Source of the DNA: RHKX01 sp963743875
Lineage (GTDB): Bacteria; Actinomycetota; Thermoleophilia; Solirubrobacterales; 70-9
DNA length: 64,000 bases
Assembly: GCA_963743875.1 (NCBI GenBank)
Contig: CAVURM010000001.1
Coordinates: forward strand, 1,054,001-1,118,000
Direction: 5' to 3'
Positions 54,864 to 62,640 of this stretch are shown one piece after another. Within the stretch, counting starts at the first letter, position 1. The number at the start of each line of letters is the position of its first letter. Below the pieces are notes generated by a model. That model was not told where the DNA came from. It saw nothing but the letters and a program-made list of their open reading frames with translations, and searched no databases. The position numbers were made by a program, and so were the translations under genes.

Positions 54864-54943
54864 GGCGCCGAGCGGTTGAGGTCCCGCCGACACTCAGCGC
54901 GAGCGAAGCGAGGGCGGAGGCGGGGCCTCTGCCGCTCGGCGCC
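54864..54943. repeat. Long inverted repeat (25-nt arms)
   Basis: Left arm 54864-54888 pairs with right arm 54919-54943 with 22 of 25 positions complementary, separated by 30 nt. The ends are GGCGCCGAGCGG and CCGCTCGGCGCC. It lies 105 bp before the coiled-coil gene at 55048 and may end transcription from the acyl-CoA dehydrogenase or be a mobile-repeat relic. Confidence 0.75.
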
Positions 54944-55047
54944 CCTAGTGGAGCGCTACTCGCAGCCCTCTGGGCGAAGCTGAGTCCCAGGGGGCTCCGA
55001 GCGTCGGCTAATGTGCGGCGCGACGTTCTTTTCGACCGCCACGCCCG

Positions 55048-55872
55048 ATGAACGACGAGCAAACAGCCCCGCAGCCGCCGGATCCAACCGCAGGTCAGGG
55101 CAGCTCTGCGGCCGCGATGGCGCCGGAGATCTCCAGGCGCATCAGTTCGATCCTGGACGCCGTCGAGCGTGAAGCTTCCCGCCTCCGCGAAGAGGCTCAG
55201 AACGAGGCGAATCGCTACCTCGACGCCGCCCGCCGGCAGGCCGACGATCTCGTGGCCGAGCGACGACGCCGAATCTCGGAGCTGAGCGACGAGCTGCTCG
55301 TCAAGTCCGAAGCGGTCGTTTCCCGCCTGGATGACGCGGCGCCGGTTCGCCAGGGTTTCGAGAATCTCGTCCGGGCACTCGGCGACGCCGCCGAACGGCT
55401 CTCCGTCGAATCCCAGCCAACGAAGGACAGCTTCAATCCACCCTCCTTCCATGAGGCGGCGAGGCAGCCCCCTCCGCTGCAGGCGCCTCCCGGCGGATAC
55501 CCACAGCAGCAGGCCCCTGAGCCCTACCCCCCTCAGCCTTCTCACCCGAGCCCGCCCCCCGCAGCTCCCGCGGGCTTCGTCGAGCAGCCGTACCCGTCAC
55601 GGGCGTCCTCCCAACCCGCCTGGCAGCCGGCGGCCGCCACGAGGCCCATGACTCCCGCCAACCCCCCGGCGCGGGTAGTGACACGTCAGGAACTCAACGA
55701 CGCGCGGATGATCGCGATCCAGCTTGCCGGCGCCGGCGGCACCCGGGCGGACGTCCGCGGTCACCTCAACCGTGCGCTGGGCATCGTCGAGGCGGAGCCG
55801 ACCCTCGACGAGATCTTCGGTCCAGGGACCGGCGAGGATGCCCGCGTTCCCTGGACCACCGGCCGTCGCTAG
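55048..55872 (+). CDS. Coiled-coil, proline-rich protein (first DivIVA-like cluster member)
   Basis: 274 residues. Residues about 25-110 form a charged coiled coil (AARRQADDLVAERRRRISEL), followed by a Pro/Gln-rich linker (about 130-205). A short conserved-looking C-terminal domain follows (ARMIAIQLAGAGGTRADVRG, then TLDEIFGPG). No membrane segment. The segment VAERRRRISELSDE recurs as VAERQRRIAELSDE in the next gene. I recognise no named family. Cytoskeletal or polar scaffold functions are suggested only by resemblance to DivIVA/Wag31-type proteins. Confidence 0.7.
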   Translation: MNDEQTAPQPPDPTAGQGSSAAAMAPEISRRISSILDAVEREASRLREEAQNEANRYLDAARRQADDLVAERRRRISELSDELLVKSEAVVSRLDDAAPVRQGFENLVRALGDAAERLSVESQPTKDSFNPPSFHEAARQPPPLQAPPGGYPQQQAPEPYPPQPSHPSPPPAAPAGFVEQPYPSRASSQPAWQPAAATRPMTPANPPARVVTRQELNDARMIAIQLAGAGGTRADVRGHLNRALGIVEAEPTLDEIFGPGTGEDARVPWTTGRR

Positions 55873-56012
55873 GGCCGCTACCGCCGAGGATGACGCACGA
55901 CAAGTGCGATTCCTGCCTCCGCTTGCCGCCGGAAGCAAACCTAGACTCCCCCACAAAGTTCGGCCTCCCTGGAGAGGCTTCATCGAGCCGCCGCACGCGA
56001 GGAGGAGCAACC

Positions 56013-56747
56013 ATGGCCGACCACGAGGGGTCCGAGCCCCGGGATCCGCATATCCCGGGTGAGGTCCTTCGATCGGACGTCGGCATTCCCGCCCTCGACC
56101 TGGCGGAGGCGCTCGGGGGGTTGGACCGGGCGACGCGGGAGTTCGCACGCAGGCTCGGCCAGGGCCGCGAGCCCGAGGACGTACCGACGGTCACCAGTCG
56201 CTTCACCGAGCCGCAGGCCGCCGCCGAGGGCGCTTCCACCGGAACACCGAGACCGGCGAACACCGCCGACGACCGAATCGCGGCGAGGGAGGACTTCGAG
56301 GTCCGCATGGGAGAAGCCGAGCGAGAGGCCCGCCAGTACCTCGAACACGCCAAGCGCCGGGCCGACAGCCTGATCAACACCATGCTCGCCGCCGTCGAGC
56401 AGGAGGCGGCCGAGATGCGGAGGGAAGCAGAGGCGGGCATCCGGACGCGCTGGCAGGAGGTCGAGGTTGACGCCCAGCGCCACGTCGGGGAGGCCCGCCG
56501 GATCGCCGAGAGCATGGTCGCCGAGCGCCAGCGCCGGATCGCCGAGCTGAGCGACGAGATCACGAGACGGGCGCAGGCGCTCACCACCGGGATGGTTGAC
56601 GCCGACCGAGTCCGCGCCCAGTTTGATTCGTTCGTCCGTTCGCTCTCAGTTACCGCCGATCAGATCGCCGGCGGCGGAATCGGGACCATGCCCAAAGCGA
56701 CGGCGGGTCGCTACGGAGACGATCGGGCGAGCGCCAACGCGGCCTAG
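56013..56747 (+). CDS. Coiled-coil protein (second DivIVA-like cluster member)
   Basis: 244 residues with a GAGGAGGAG ribosome site just before the ATG at 56013. The first 80 residues are mixed and Pro-containing. Residues about 95-225 are a long coiled coil, rich in Ala/Glu/Arg, with a heptad pattern (EAEREARQYLEHAKRRADSL). It shares VAERQRRIAELSDE with the neighbour. It starts 140 bp downstream of the first, so they may be co-transcribed. Function unknown. Confidence 0.7.
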   Translation: MADHEGSEPRDPHIPGEVLRSDVGIPALDLAEALGGLDRATREFARRLGQGREPEDVPTVTSRFTEPQAAAEGASTGTPRPANTADDRIAAREDFEVRMGEAEREARQYLEHAKRRADSLINTMLAAVEQEAAEMRREAEAGIRTRWQEVEVDAQRHVGEARRIAESMVAERQRRIAELSDEITRRAQALTTGMVDADRVRAQFDSFVRSLSVTADQIAGGGIGTMPKATAGRYGDDRASANAA

Positions 56748-56768
56748 GCCCCGCGGGGCCACCGCACC

Positions 56769-57663
56769 TCAGGTCCGTCGTTCGGGGCCGTCGTCGCGCG
56801 GCGTGATCCGCACGTGTCGCAATTCGCCTCTGATCGTCAGGTTGCCGGACAGCTCGAGTTCGATCTGGCTGCCCGGCGGAATGGCCGCGAGCATCGCCGA
56901 GGGATCCGGTGCAACCGGTTGCGGTGGGCGGCTCGGGTACTTGCTGGTACTGGTAGCCGGGCGGCGGCGGGGGCGCTTGATAGACAGGCTGGTAGACATA
57001 CGGGGGTTGCTGGGGAGGCTGGGCGGCGGGCTGGGGCTGATACTCGTAGCGCGGTTCCTCGTAGCGCGGCGCTCCCGCCTGGGGAAACTGAGCCGGCGGG
57101 GCGGGCGGGCGCTGCGGTGGAGGCGATGCGTTGCCGGCTTGAGGGGCCACGACCGGCGGGGGAGGCCGCCGCGGGAGCCGCGGAGGTGGCAGTGGCGACT
57201 GTTCGGGATCGCCCGCCGGCGGCTCCGGCTGGTCGGAGGCCAACCTCACGGTTGCCGTCGCAGCCCCCGGATCGACCTCTGCCGCAGGTTGGGAGCGATG
57301 CGGGACCGCCGCGGTGGCACTGGTGGCAAAGTGGTTGCTGAGCGTGGCTTCCACCTGTCGGGTGAGCGGCACCCCGGGCTCGATCTGCGGCGCCGCCCAA
57401 ACGACGTCCCGCTCGTAGGGAATCCAGAGATGACCGGAACCGGTGGTTACGTCGTTGAACGGAATCAGGGTCGAGCGCTCGCCAAAGCGGTCCTCGTTGA
57501 CCAGCAGCCAGCGCGGAGCCCCGGTGCCCGGATCGATCCAGACATCCTCGATCAGGCCGACGGATGCCCCATAGATGTCGTCGACCCTCGAGCCGATCCA
57601 GCCCAGCGCCTCGTTCAAGCTTGGTTTATCGCCCCCACGCAGCTCCGCTGCGACCACCTTCAT
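56769..57663 (-). CDS. PRC-barrel protein with Pro-rich linker, one frameshift near 56941
   Basis: About 297 residues after repair. The N-terminal PRC-barrel segment includes ALGWIGSRVDDIYGASVGLI and APRWLLVNEDRFGERSTLIP, then IEPGVPLTRQVEATLSNHFA. It is followed by a Pro/Gln-rich region, and after one extra base near 56941 by a compact end, MLAAIPPGSQIELELSGNLT. PRC barrels bind RNA or partner proteins and occur in photosynthetic, ribosomal (RimM) and actinobacterial scaffold proteins. The ATG at 57663 is chosen since the frame upstream of it is a shadow. It is encoded opposite to the coiled-coil genes. Confidence 0.7.
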
Positions 57664-57765
57664 CCACCCTCCGAGCCGACCATCCTGTTCAGCGTTGGCG
57701 TGACCGTACCACCAAAGGGTTCGGACCGGGAAGAACGCGCCGGCCAGCGCTCGGCAGGCGGGTCC

Positions 57766-57771
57766 TATACT
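57766..57771 (+). promoter_or_regulatory. -10 box (TATACT) of the DivIVA-like gene
   Basis: TATACT is 10 nt before the TTG at 57782. It follows CTCGGCAGG (57750-57758), a nonamer repeated elsewhere in the window. Confidence 0.5.
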
Positions 57772-57781
57772 CGCCACACCC

Positions 57782-58312
57782 TTGAGCGAAGAGGAAGAGA
57801 ACCAGAGCGAGCCGGCCTCCGACAACCACCGGGCGGCAGATCTGGGACGGCCGGAGCGCCCGAAGCTGCGACGGCGGCCACTCGGCTACAAGCGGGCCGA
57901 CGTCGATGAAGCGTTCCGGGCCCGCGACAGCGAACTCGAGGAGCTCAAACAGGACATCGCGGCGCTCTGGCTCGCCTTCGCCCAGCACGACCGGATGATC
58001 CGCTCGGTCGGCGGCGAGACTCCCCCACCCGTCACCGCGCGACCCAAGCCCGTGGAGCCGGCCGAGCCGGCTGCGGTGCCCTCACCGATCGATGCCAAGG
58101 CGGAATCGATCGGCAATCAGCTGTCCGAACTCGACGAGGTCCTCGCCGCGATCGAGATGGCTACCCAGACGCTGGAGAAGACCTACTCAGACGAGATCGT
58201 GGCCTCGAAAGCGTCCGCGGAAGGCCGGGGGGCGGAGGCGGGAGGCGCCGATGGCGCCGAGGACCCCACGGGCGCCGAGGGCGCCGACCCGCAGCCGCCA
58301 AAGAAGGACTGA
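57782..58312 (+). CDS. DivIVA-like protein with short coiled coil
   Basis: 176 residues from a TTG. LRRRPLGYKRADVDEAFRAR has the GYxRxDVDxAF opening of DivIVA domains, followed by the helix DSELEELKQDIAALWLAFAQ. A Pro-rich linker follows, then a second helix (ELDEVLAAIEMATQTLEKTY) and an acidic Gly/Ala tail. DivIVA proteins sense curved membranes and direct polar growth. The N-terminal membrane-binding loop is not clearly present, so it may work as an adaptor. It is divergent from the PRC gene at 56769-57663. Confidence 0.65.
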   Translation: MSEEEENQSEPASDNHRAADLGRPERPKLRRRPLGYKRADVDEAFRARDSELEELKQDIAALWLAFAQHDRMIRSVGGETPPPVTARPKPVEPAEPAAVPSPIDAKAESIGNQLSELDEVLAAIEMATQTLEKTYSDEIVASKASAEGRGAEAGGADGAEDPTGAEGADPQPPKKD

Positions 58313-58320
58313 GTCCGGAC

Positions 58321-58737
58321 CTACTCGTCGGGGATCGATGTGTGCTCTTCGTCGAAGCGCTCAGCCAGCGCGGCCGGCCGATCCGAGTCGAGCGGGATGC
58401 CGTAGTGGGCGGCGAGCTGCCGCTCCTCCGAGGCGGTGAGGCCCTGAGTGGGATCGATCTCGGCCGCGCCCCGGATCCAGGAGCGTGGGAAGGCGGCCCA
58501 CGCCTTGTCGGCCGCCCCGACGACGAACCGGGCGGGCACCGCCGCGCGCCGACCGATTCTCCCCAGCTTGACGATCAACCAGGTCGGCGTGCCGTCGACT
58601 GAGTCGACGAGGACACCCTGGACCCGCCCGACACCGCCGCCGGAGGCTTCTTCGAGCTTGGTCCCCACGCAGGCGCGAGCATCGACGAGATCGAAACCTG
58701 AACCGGGAGCAGGGAGCCCGTTCGTCTCTTCAGCCAT
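58321..58737 (-). CDS. PRC-barrel protein, second
   Basis: 138 residues. VGRVQGVLVDSVDGTPTWLI and AAVPARFVVGAADKAWAAF form a PRC barrel. AAEIDPTQGLTASEERQLAA ends it with the HYGIPLDSD motif. It parallels the first PRC gene (VGLIEDVWIDPGTG, IEPGVPLTRQVEATL). The ATG at 58737 lies 8 bp inside the end of meaB, so the genes are coupled. It has no linker extension. Confidence 0.75.
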   Translation of the reverse strand: MAEETNGLPAPGSGFDLVDARACVGTKLEEASGGGVGRVQGVLVDSVDGTPTWLIVKLGRIGRRAAVPARFVVGAADKAWAAFPRSWIRGAAEIDPTQGLTASEERQLAAHYGIPLDSDRPAALAERFDEEHTSIPDE

Positions 58738-59695
58738 CCTTCCCCTTGCCTCGCCGCAGCAGCTCGGCCGCGGCCGTCGCCGGGTCGGTCTCTCGCCTGA
58801 CCACGCTCTCGAGCAGTGCGCCGACGGTGTCGTCCTCGGAGATCTGCCGCTCGAGCTCGCGGCGCATCCGGGCGGCGGCCAGGCCGAGGACCTCGTTGCG
58901 CAGGTTGCGCGCGCGGCGCAACTCCAGCGTCCCCGACTCCTCCACGTACGCACGATGCGCCTCGATCGCCTCGAGCAGTTCGGGAATCCCCCGTCCGTCG
59001 GAGGCGACGGTCTTGATGATCGGCACCTTCCAGTCACCGGTCGGGCCCAGCGAGAGCGCCGTCCGGACCTCGCGGACCATCGTGTCGGTGAGCGGATGTT
59101 CGGCCTTGTTGACGACGATCACGTCGGGAATCTCCATCACCCCGGCCTTGAGCGCCTGTATGGAATCGCCCGATCCGGGCATCAACGCGAGGACCACGGT
59201 GTCGGCATGATCGACGATGTCGATCTCCGCCTGGCCGACGCCCACGGTCTCGAGCAGGACGTCGTCGAACCCCGCCGCGTCCATGACCAACGCCGCCTGC
59301 AGTGCCGCCTCGGCCAGCCCGCCGAGAGCGCCGCGGCTCGCCATCGAGCGGATGAACACGCCCTCGTCGAGAAAGTGCTCCGACAGCCGGATCCGATCCC
59401 CGAGCAGAGCGCCGCGCGTGAAGGGGCTCGAGGGATCGATCGAGAGCACGGCCACCCGCCTCTCGCGCTGGCGCAATTGGCCGACGAGAGCGCCGATCAT
59501 CGTGCTCTTACCGACCCCGGGAGGCCCGGTGAAGCCGATGATCCGCGCTGATCCCGTCTGTGGGTAGAGCTCGGCAACCAGCTTTGCACCGGCCGGATCG
59601 CCGTTCTCGACCAGGGAGATCGCCCTTGCCAACGCGCGCTTGTCTCCCGCGAGCAGGCGCTCGCGGAGATCGGATTCGGTGATGCCTGCAGCCAT
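58730..59695 (-). CDS. meaB: MeaB/ArgK-type GTPase (acyl-CoA mutase chaperone)
   Basis: A 321-residue G3E GTPase that guards the cobalamin cofactor of methylmalonyl-CoA mutase. The P-loop is GFTGPPGVGKSTMIGAL. Switch and Walker B regions are VLSIDPSSPFTRGALLGDRI and DDVLLETVGVGQAEIDIVD. Guanine specificity comes from IVVNKAEH. A C-terminal dimerisation helix follows. Its likely client mutase is about 14 kb away in this window (42053-44682). It is upstream of the second PRC gene. Confidence 0.93.
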   Translation of the reverse strand: MAAGITESDLRERLLAGDKRALARAISLVENGDPAGAKLVAELYPQTGSARIIGFTGPPGVGKSTMIGALVGQLRQRERRVAVLSIDPSSPFTRGALLGDRIRLSEHFLDEGVFIRSMASRGALGGLAEAALQAALVMDAAGFDDVLLETVGVGQAEIDIVDHADTVVLALMPGSGDSIQALKAGVMEIPDVIVVNKAEHPLTDTMVREVRTALSLGPTGDWKVPIIKTVASDGRGIPELLEAIEAHRAYVEESGTLELRRARNLRNEVLGLAAARMRRELERQISEDDTVGALLESVVRRETDPATAAAELLRRGKGKDG

Positions 59696-59723
59696 CGGCG
59701 GCTGATCATGCCACGACCGCGCC

Positions 59724-59729
59724 TATCAT
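59724..59729 (+). promoter_or_regulatory. -10 box (TATCAT) of acyltransferase gene
   Basis: TATCAT is 8 nt before the GTG at 59738. Confidence 0.45.
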
Positions 59730-59737
59730 CCGCTCCC

Positions 59738-60478
59738 GTGAGCGCGGAGACTCTGGCAGAGCAATCGAGCACCCAGCTCGGTCGATCATCGGGAGACCCG
59801 CAGCGGCAGGTCGTCGGCCCCCGGCGCAGCGGCCTGGCGGCGCTCCGATTCGCGGCCTCCCACGACATGCTCAACGCCAAGTACGGCCGGCTCGCTCTCC
59901 GCTTCGCCTGGCGTCGCCTCTTGACCGGTGTGGGGCGCCGCTGGAGGACCGACGGGATGCTCTTCCTGGGGCCGGGCCTGCAACTGCAGATGGGCAAGAC
60001 CGGACAGATCAGCTTCGGGCGCTTCGTCTGGGTCGGTCACGGCAGCAAGATCCGCTGCCACGAGGGCGTCGTCGAGATCGGGCCGAAGTCCGTGCTCGGC
60101 CAGGAATGCACCATCTCCGCCTATCAGAGGGTCAGCATCGGCCAGCAGTGCGTGATCGCCGACCGGGTCATGTTCATCGACTTCGACCACAACGTCGCCG
60201 ACCCCGAGCAACCGATCCGCAAGCAGGGCATCTACAAGCGCGACGTCGTGGTGGGCTCCAACGTCTGGATCGGCTACGGCGCCCAGATCCTTCGCGGCGT
60301 CACCGTCGGTGACAACGCAATCATCGGTGCCAGCTCAGTGGTCACCCGCGACATTCCCGCCAACGCCGTCGCCGCCGGCACCCCAGCTCGCGTCGTCCGC
60401 ATGCGCCCCGAGCCGGAGCACCTGAAGTGGCCGAACCCGGTCGAGCCCGTCGGCTACGGACCGGCCGGTCCGCGGTAG
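59738..60478 (+). CDS. Hexapeptide-repeat acyltransferase (WbbJ/LbH family)
   Basis: 246 residues. An N-terminal lead-in ends at RRWRTDGMLFLGPGLQLQMG. Left-handed beta-helix turns follow (VVEIGPKSVLGQECTISAYQ, SIGQQCVIADRVMFID). FDHNVADPEQPI, GSNVWIGYGAQILRGVTVGD and IIGASSVVTRDIPANAVAAG with TPARVVR complete the acetyltransferase signature. It probably O- or N-acetylates an envelope sugar. The GTG start is chosen from the TATCAT spacing; the frame from 59708 is longer but less likely. Confidence 0.85.
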   Translation: MSAETLAEQSSTQLGRSSGDPQRQVVGPRRSGLAALRFAASHDMLNAKYGRLALRFAWRRLLTGVGRRWRTDGMLFLGPGLQLQMGKTGQISFGRFVWVGHGSKIRCHEGVVEIGPKSVLGQECTISAYQRVSIGQQCVIADRVMFIDFDHNVADPEQPIRKQGIYKRDVVVGSNVWIGYGAQILRGVTVGDNAIIGASSVVTRDIPANAVAAGTPARVVRMRPEPEHLKWPNPVEPVGYGPAGPR

Positions 60479-60494
60479 GGCGGCAATCTCCCTG

Positions 60495-60920
60495 ATGCGC
60501 CTGCTGCTGAACATCATCTGGTTCGTCCTCGGCGGCCTCTGGCTGGCGATCGGCTACACGCTCGCGGGCATCCTGATGTGCATCCTGATCATCACGATCC
60601 CCTTCGGCATCCAGGCCTTCAAGCTCGCCAGCTTCGCCCTCTGGCCCTTCGGCCGGACGATGGTCAAGCGGGCCGATGCGGGCGGCGGCTCGGTGATCGG
60701 CAACGTGATCTGGCTGATCCTGGCCGGCTGGTGGCTCGCCGTCGGCCACCTCATCACCGCCGCGGCCCAGGCCATCACGATCATCGGCATCCCGCTCGCG
60801 ATCGCCAACGTGAAGCTGATTCCCGGCTGCCTCTGGCCCTTCGGCCGTGAGATCGTCCGGATCGATGAGCTGACCGCCGCTCAGCGCAGCGACGCCGTGC
60901 TGTTCCCGGGCGAGTCCTAG
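60495..60920 (+). CDS. YccF-family inner membrane protein
   Basis: 141 residues, almost identical halves. Each begins with a membrane helix pair ending in a characteristic turn: IPFGIQAFKLASFALWPFGR and IPLAIANVKLIPGCLWPFGR. This duplicated WPFGR pattern marks the YccF/DUF307 family, of unknown function. It is 16 bp after the acyltransferase gene on the same strand. Confidence 0.88.
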   Translation: MRLLLNIIWFVLGGLWLAIGYTLAGILMCILIITIPFGIQAFKLASFALWPFGRTMVKRADAGGGSVIGNVIWLILAGWWLAVGHLITAAAQAITIIGIPLAIANVKLIPGCLWPFGREIVRIDELTAAQRSDAVLFPGES

Positions 60921-60943
60921 GCACCGACGCCGCACGCTGCGGC

Positions 60944-60949
60944 TAGGTT
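60944..60949 (+). promoter_or_regulatory. -10 box (TAGGTT) of the 106-residue membrane gene
   Basis: TAGGTT is 7 nt before the ATG at 60957. Confidence 0.45.
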
Positions 60950-60956
60950 TCCCCGC

Positions 60957-61277
60957 ATGCCCGAAGGAGCAGGACGGAACATCGCGATCGCGTCGGCCAG
61001 CGCTCTGGCGGCGGTGATCTGGTTCAGCCTGGGTGTCGTCGCCGCCGGCGGCGAGGCTGATCTGTTCGGCAATGGCGGCGCGGCCATCGGTGCCTGCGCC
61101 CTTTTTGCGCTGCTTGCCGCCCTCCTCACCGGCGTTGCGTTCGGCCTGCGCATGGCATCCGTCGCCTCAGAGCACCTCCCCGATTGGGTGTCCCGGATCG
61201 AGATGTACACCTGGATCGCCCTGCCGATCTGGTTTGTCGTCGCCCTTGCCGTGGCCAGGATTTGGGGAACTGCCTAA
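60957..61277 (+). CDS. Small membrane protein, unknown
   Basis: 106 residues with three predicted helices (about residues 8-30, 41-66 and 84-103) and short polar loops. No recognisable motif. A TAGGTT box and leaderless spacing support it, as does hydrophobic composition unlike shadow frames. It ends the plus-strand group and faces the convergent GT4 gene. Confidence 0.6.
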   Translation: MPEGAGRNIAIASASALAAVIWFSLGVVAAGGEADLFGNGGAAIGACALFALLAALLTGVAFGLRMASVASEHLPDWVSRIEMYTWIALPIWFVVALAVARIWGTA

Positions 61278-61366
61278 TCGGCGGCTTCAGCGATCGAAGC
61301 CCACGACAACGCCACGATCGACAGACAACCAAGCGTCAGAGTGCAGAGCGCCTCCACCGACATGGC

Positions 61367-61395
61367 AGAAACCGGCTGTGGGGGCCTGTTTCTGA
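61367..61395. terminator. Terminator hairpin between convergent genes
   Basis: Arms CAGAAACCGGC (61367-61377) and GCCTGTTTCTG (61385-61395) pair at 10 of 11 positions with a 7-nt loop, in the 144-bp gap between the 106-residue gene and the convergent GT4 gene. It could serve both strands. Confidence 0.65.
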
Positions 61396-61421
61396 CGCCT
61401 CGACGAAGAGCCGGCTCCAGA

Positions 61422-62621
61422 TCACGTTCTGGCCACTGCCAACGGGCTGGCCAGCTCGCCGTAGACGCCGGCGGTGCGCCGGGCGACATCGCTCCAGTCG
61501 AAGCGGAGAACGTGCTCGCTGGCCTCGGCAATCAGGCCCTCGCGGAGCTCCGCGTCGGTGAGGACGCGCTCGACCATGCCGCCGAGGGCCTCCGGATCGC
61601 GGGTGCGGAAGCGCAGACCGACCTCGCCGTGAGGGACGACCTCGCGAAGGCCGCCGGTGTCGGCGACGATGCAGGGGCAGCCCGAGGCCATCGCCTCGAG
61701 GGCGACGAGGCCGAATGGCTCGTAGATCGAGGGGACCACGCAGACGTCGGCGATCCGGTAGAGGAGGTGCAGGACGTCGTCGCCGATCCAGCCGAGGAAG
61801 GTGCCGTGCTCCATCAGGCCGAGATCGGTGGCCTGTTTCTTCAGCTGGGCCTCATGAGTGCCGGAGCCGGCGACGAGGAATCGGGTCCCCGGGACGCGCT
61901 CGATCAGCTCGGGCATGGCCTCGAGCGCGATCTGAAAGCCCTTCTCGTAGACCAGGCGCCCGATCAGCAGGACCAGCTTCTCGTCCGGCGCGGCAAACTC
62001 GGAGCGAAGCCGGTCGAGCTCCGACTGCTCCCCGAGCGGCAGGTCGTCGGGGTCGATGCCGTTTGGAATGACCGCGATCCGCGCCTCGGGGACGGCGAAG
62101 ATGTCGGCGATCTGCTCCCGCATGTAGGCGGAGCACGCGATCACGCGATCGGAGCGGTTGCTGATCCAGCGCTCGACGCCGTGGATGTAGGACTGGGGAT
62201 GCTTGTCGACCCAGCCCTGGTGGCGACCGTACTCGGTCGCGTGGATCGTGGTCACCAGCGGGGCGCCGAAGCGGCGTGCGAGATGATCGCAGGCCGCCGC
62301 GACGAGCCAGTCGTGGCCGTGGACGAGATCGAAGCTGAAGCGATCACCGAGCTCGACCCCGGCGGCGAGCATGTCGGCGTTCATCCGCTCGACCCAGGTG
62401 ACGAACTCGCCGAGGTCCCGAGGGCGTGTGGGCTCGAGGACGCGATAGACGTTGACCCCGCCGGCGATCTCGCTGCGAGGTGATTCCTCGCCCCCGCGGG
62501 TCAGCACGTGGACCTCGATGCCGAGCTCGACCAAGCCCTCTGACAGCTTGCGGACGTGCCGGGCCAACCCACCTTCGATCAGCGGGGGGTACTCCCAGGA
62601 GAGGATGAGGACTCGGCTCAC
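61422..62621 (-). CDS. GT4 glycosyltransferase (glycogen-synthase-like)
   Basis: 399 residues. The N-terminal acceptor half starts VLILSWEYPPLIEGGLARHV, with VHGHDWLVAAACDHL and IHATEYGRHQGWVDKHPQSY. The donor half has IPNGIDPDDLPLG, LIGRLVYEKGFQIAL and the E-x7-E motif EPFGLVALEAMASGCPC. The close match to actinobacterial GlgA/GlgM-type enzymes and the GH57 neighbour suggest alpha-glucan synthesis. The start is a GTG at 62621. It lies 19 bp downstream of the GH57 gene on the same strand. Confidence 0.9.
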   Translation of the reverse strand: MSRVLILSWEYPPLIEGGLARHVRKLSEGLVELGIEVHVLTRGGEESPRSEIAGGVNVYRVLEPTRPRDLGEFVTWVERMNADMLAAGVELGDRFSFDLVHGHDWLVAAACDHLARRFGAPLVTTIHATEYGRHQGWVDKHPQSYIHGVERWISNRSDRVIACSAYMREQIADIFAVPEARIAVIPNGIDPDDLPLGEQSELDRLRSEFAAPDEKLVLLIGRLVYEKGFQIALEAMPELIERVPGTRFLVAGSGTHEAQLKKQATDLGLMEHGTFLGWIGDDVLHLLYRIADVCVVPSIYEPFGLVALEAMASGCPCIVADTGGLREVVPHGEVGLRFRTRDPEALGGMVERVLTDAELREGLIAEASEHVLRFDWSDVARRTAGVYGELASPLAVART

Positions 62622-62640
62622 GTGAGGGGCTTGCGGGGGC

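Noticed and set aside
54540..54893. Long open frames across the tandem repeat, with repeating GHRASPGGPAQSSSPEGCES peptides
   Set aside because: The 79-bp period keeps frames open by chance; the peptides are a translation of the repeat and no start or ribosome site supports them.
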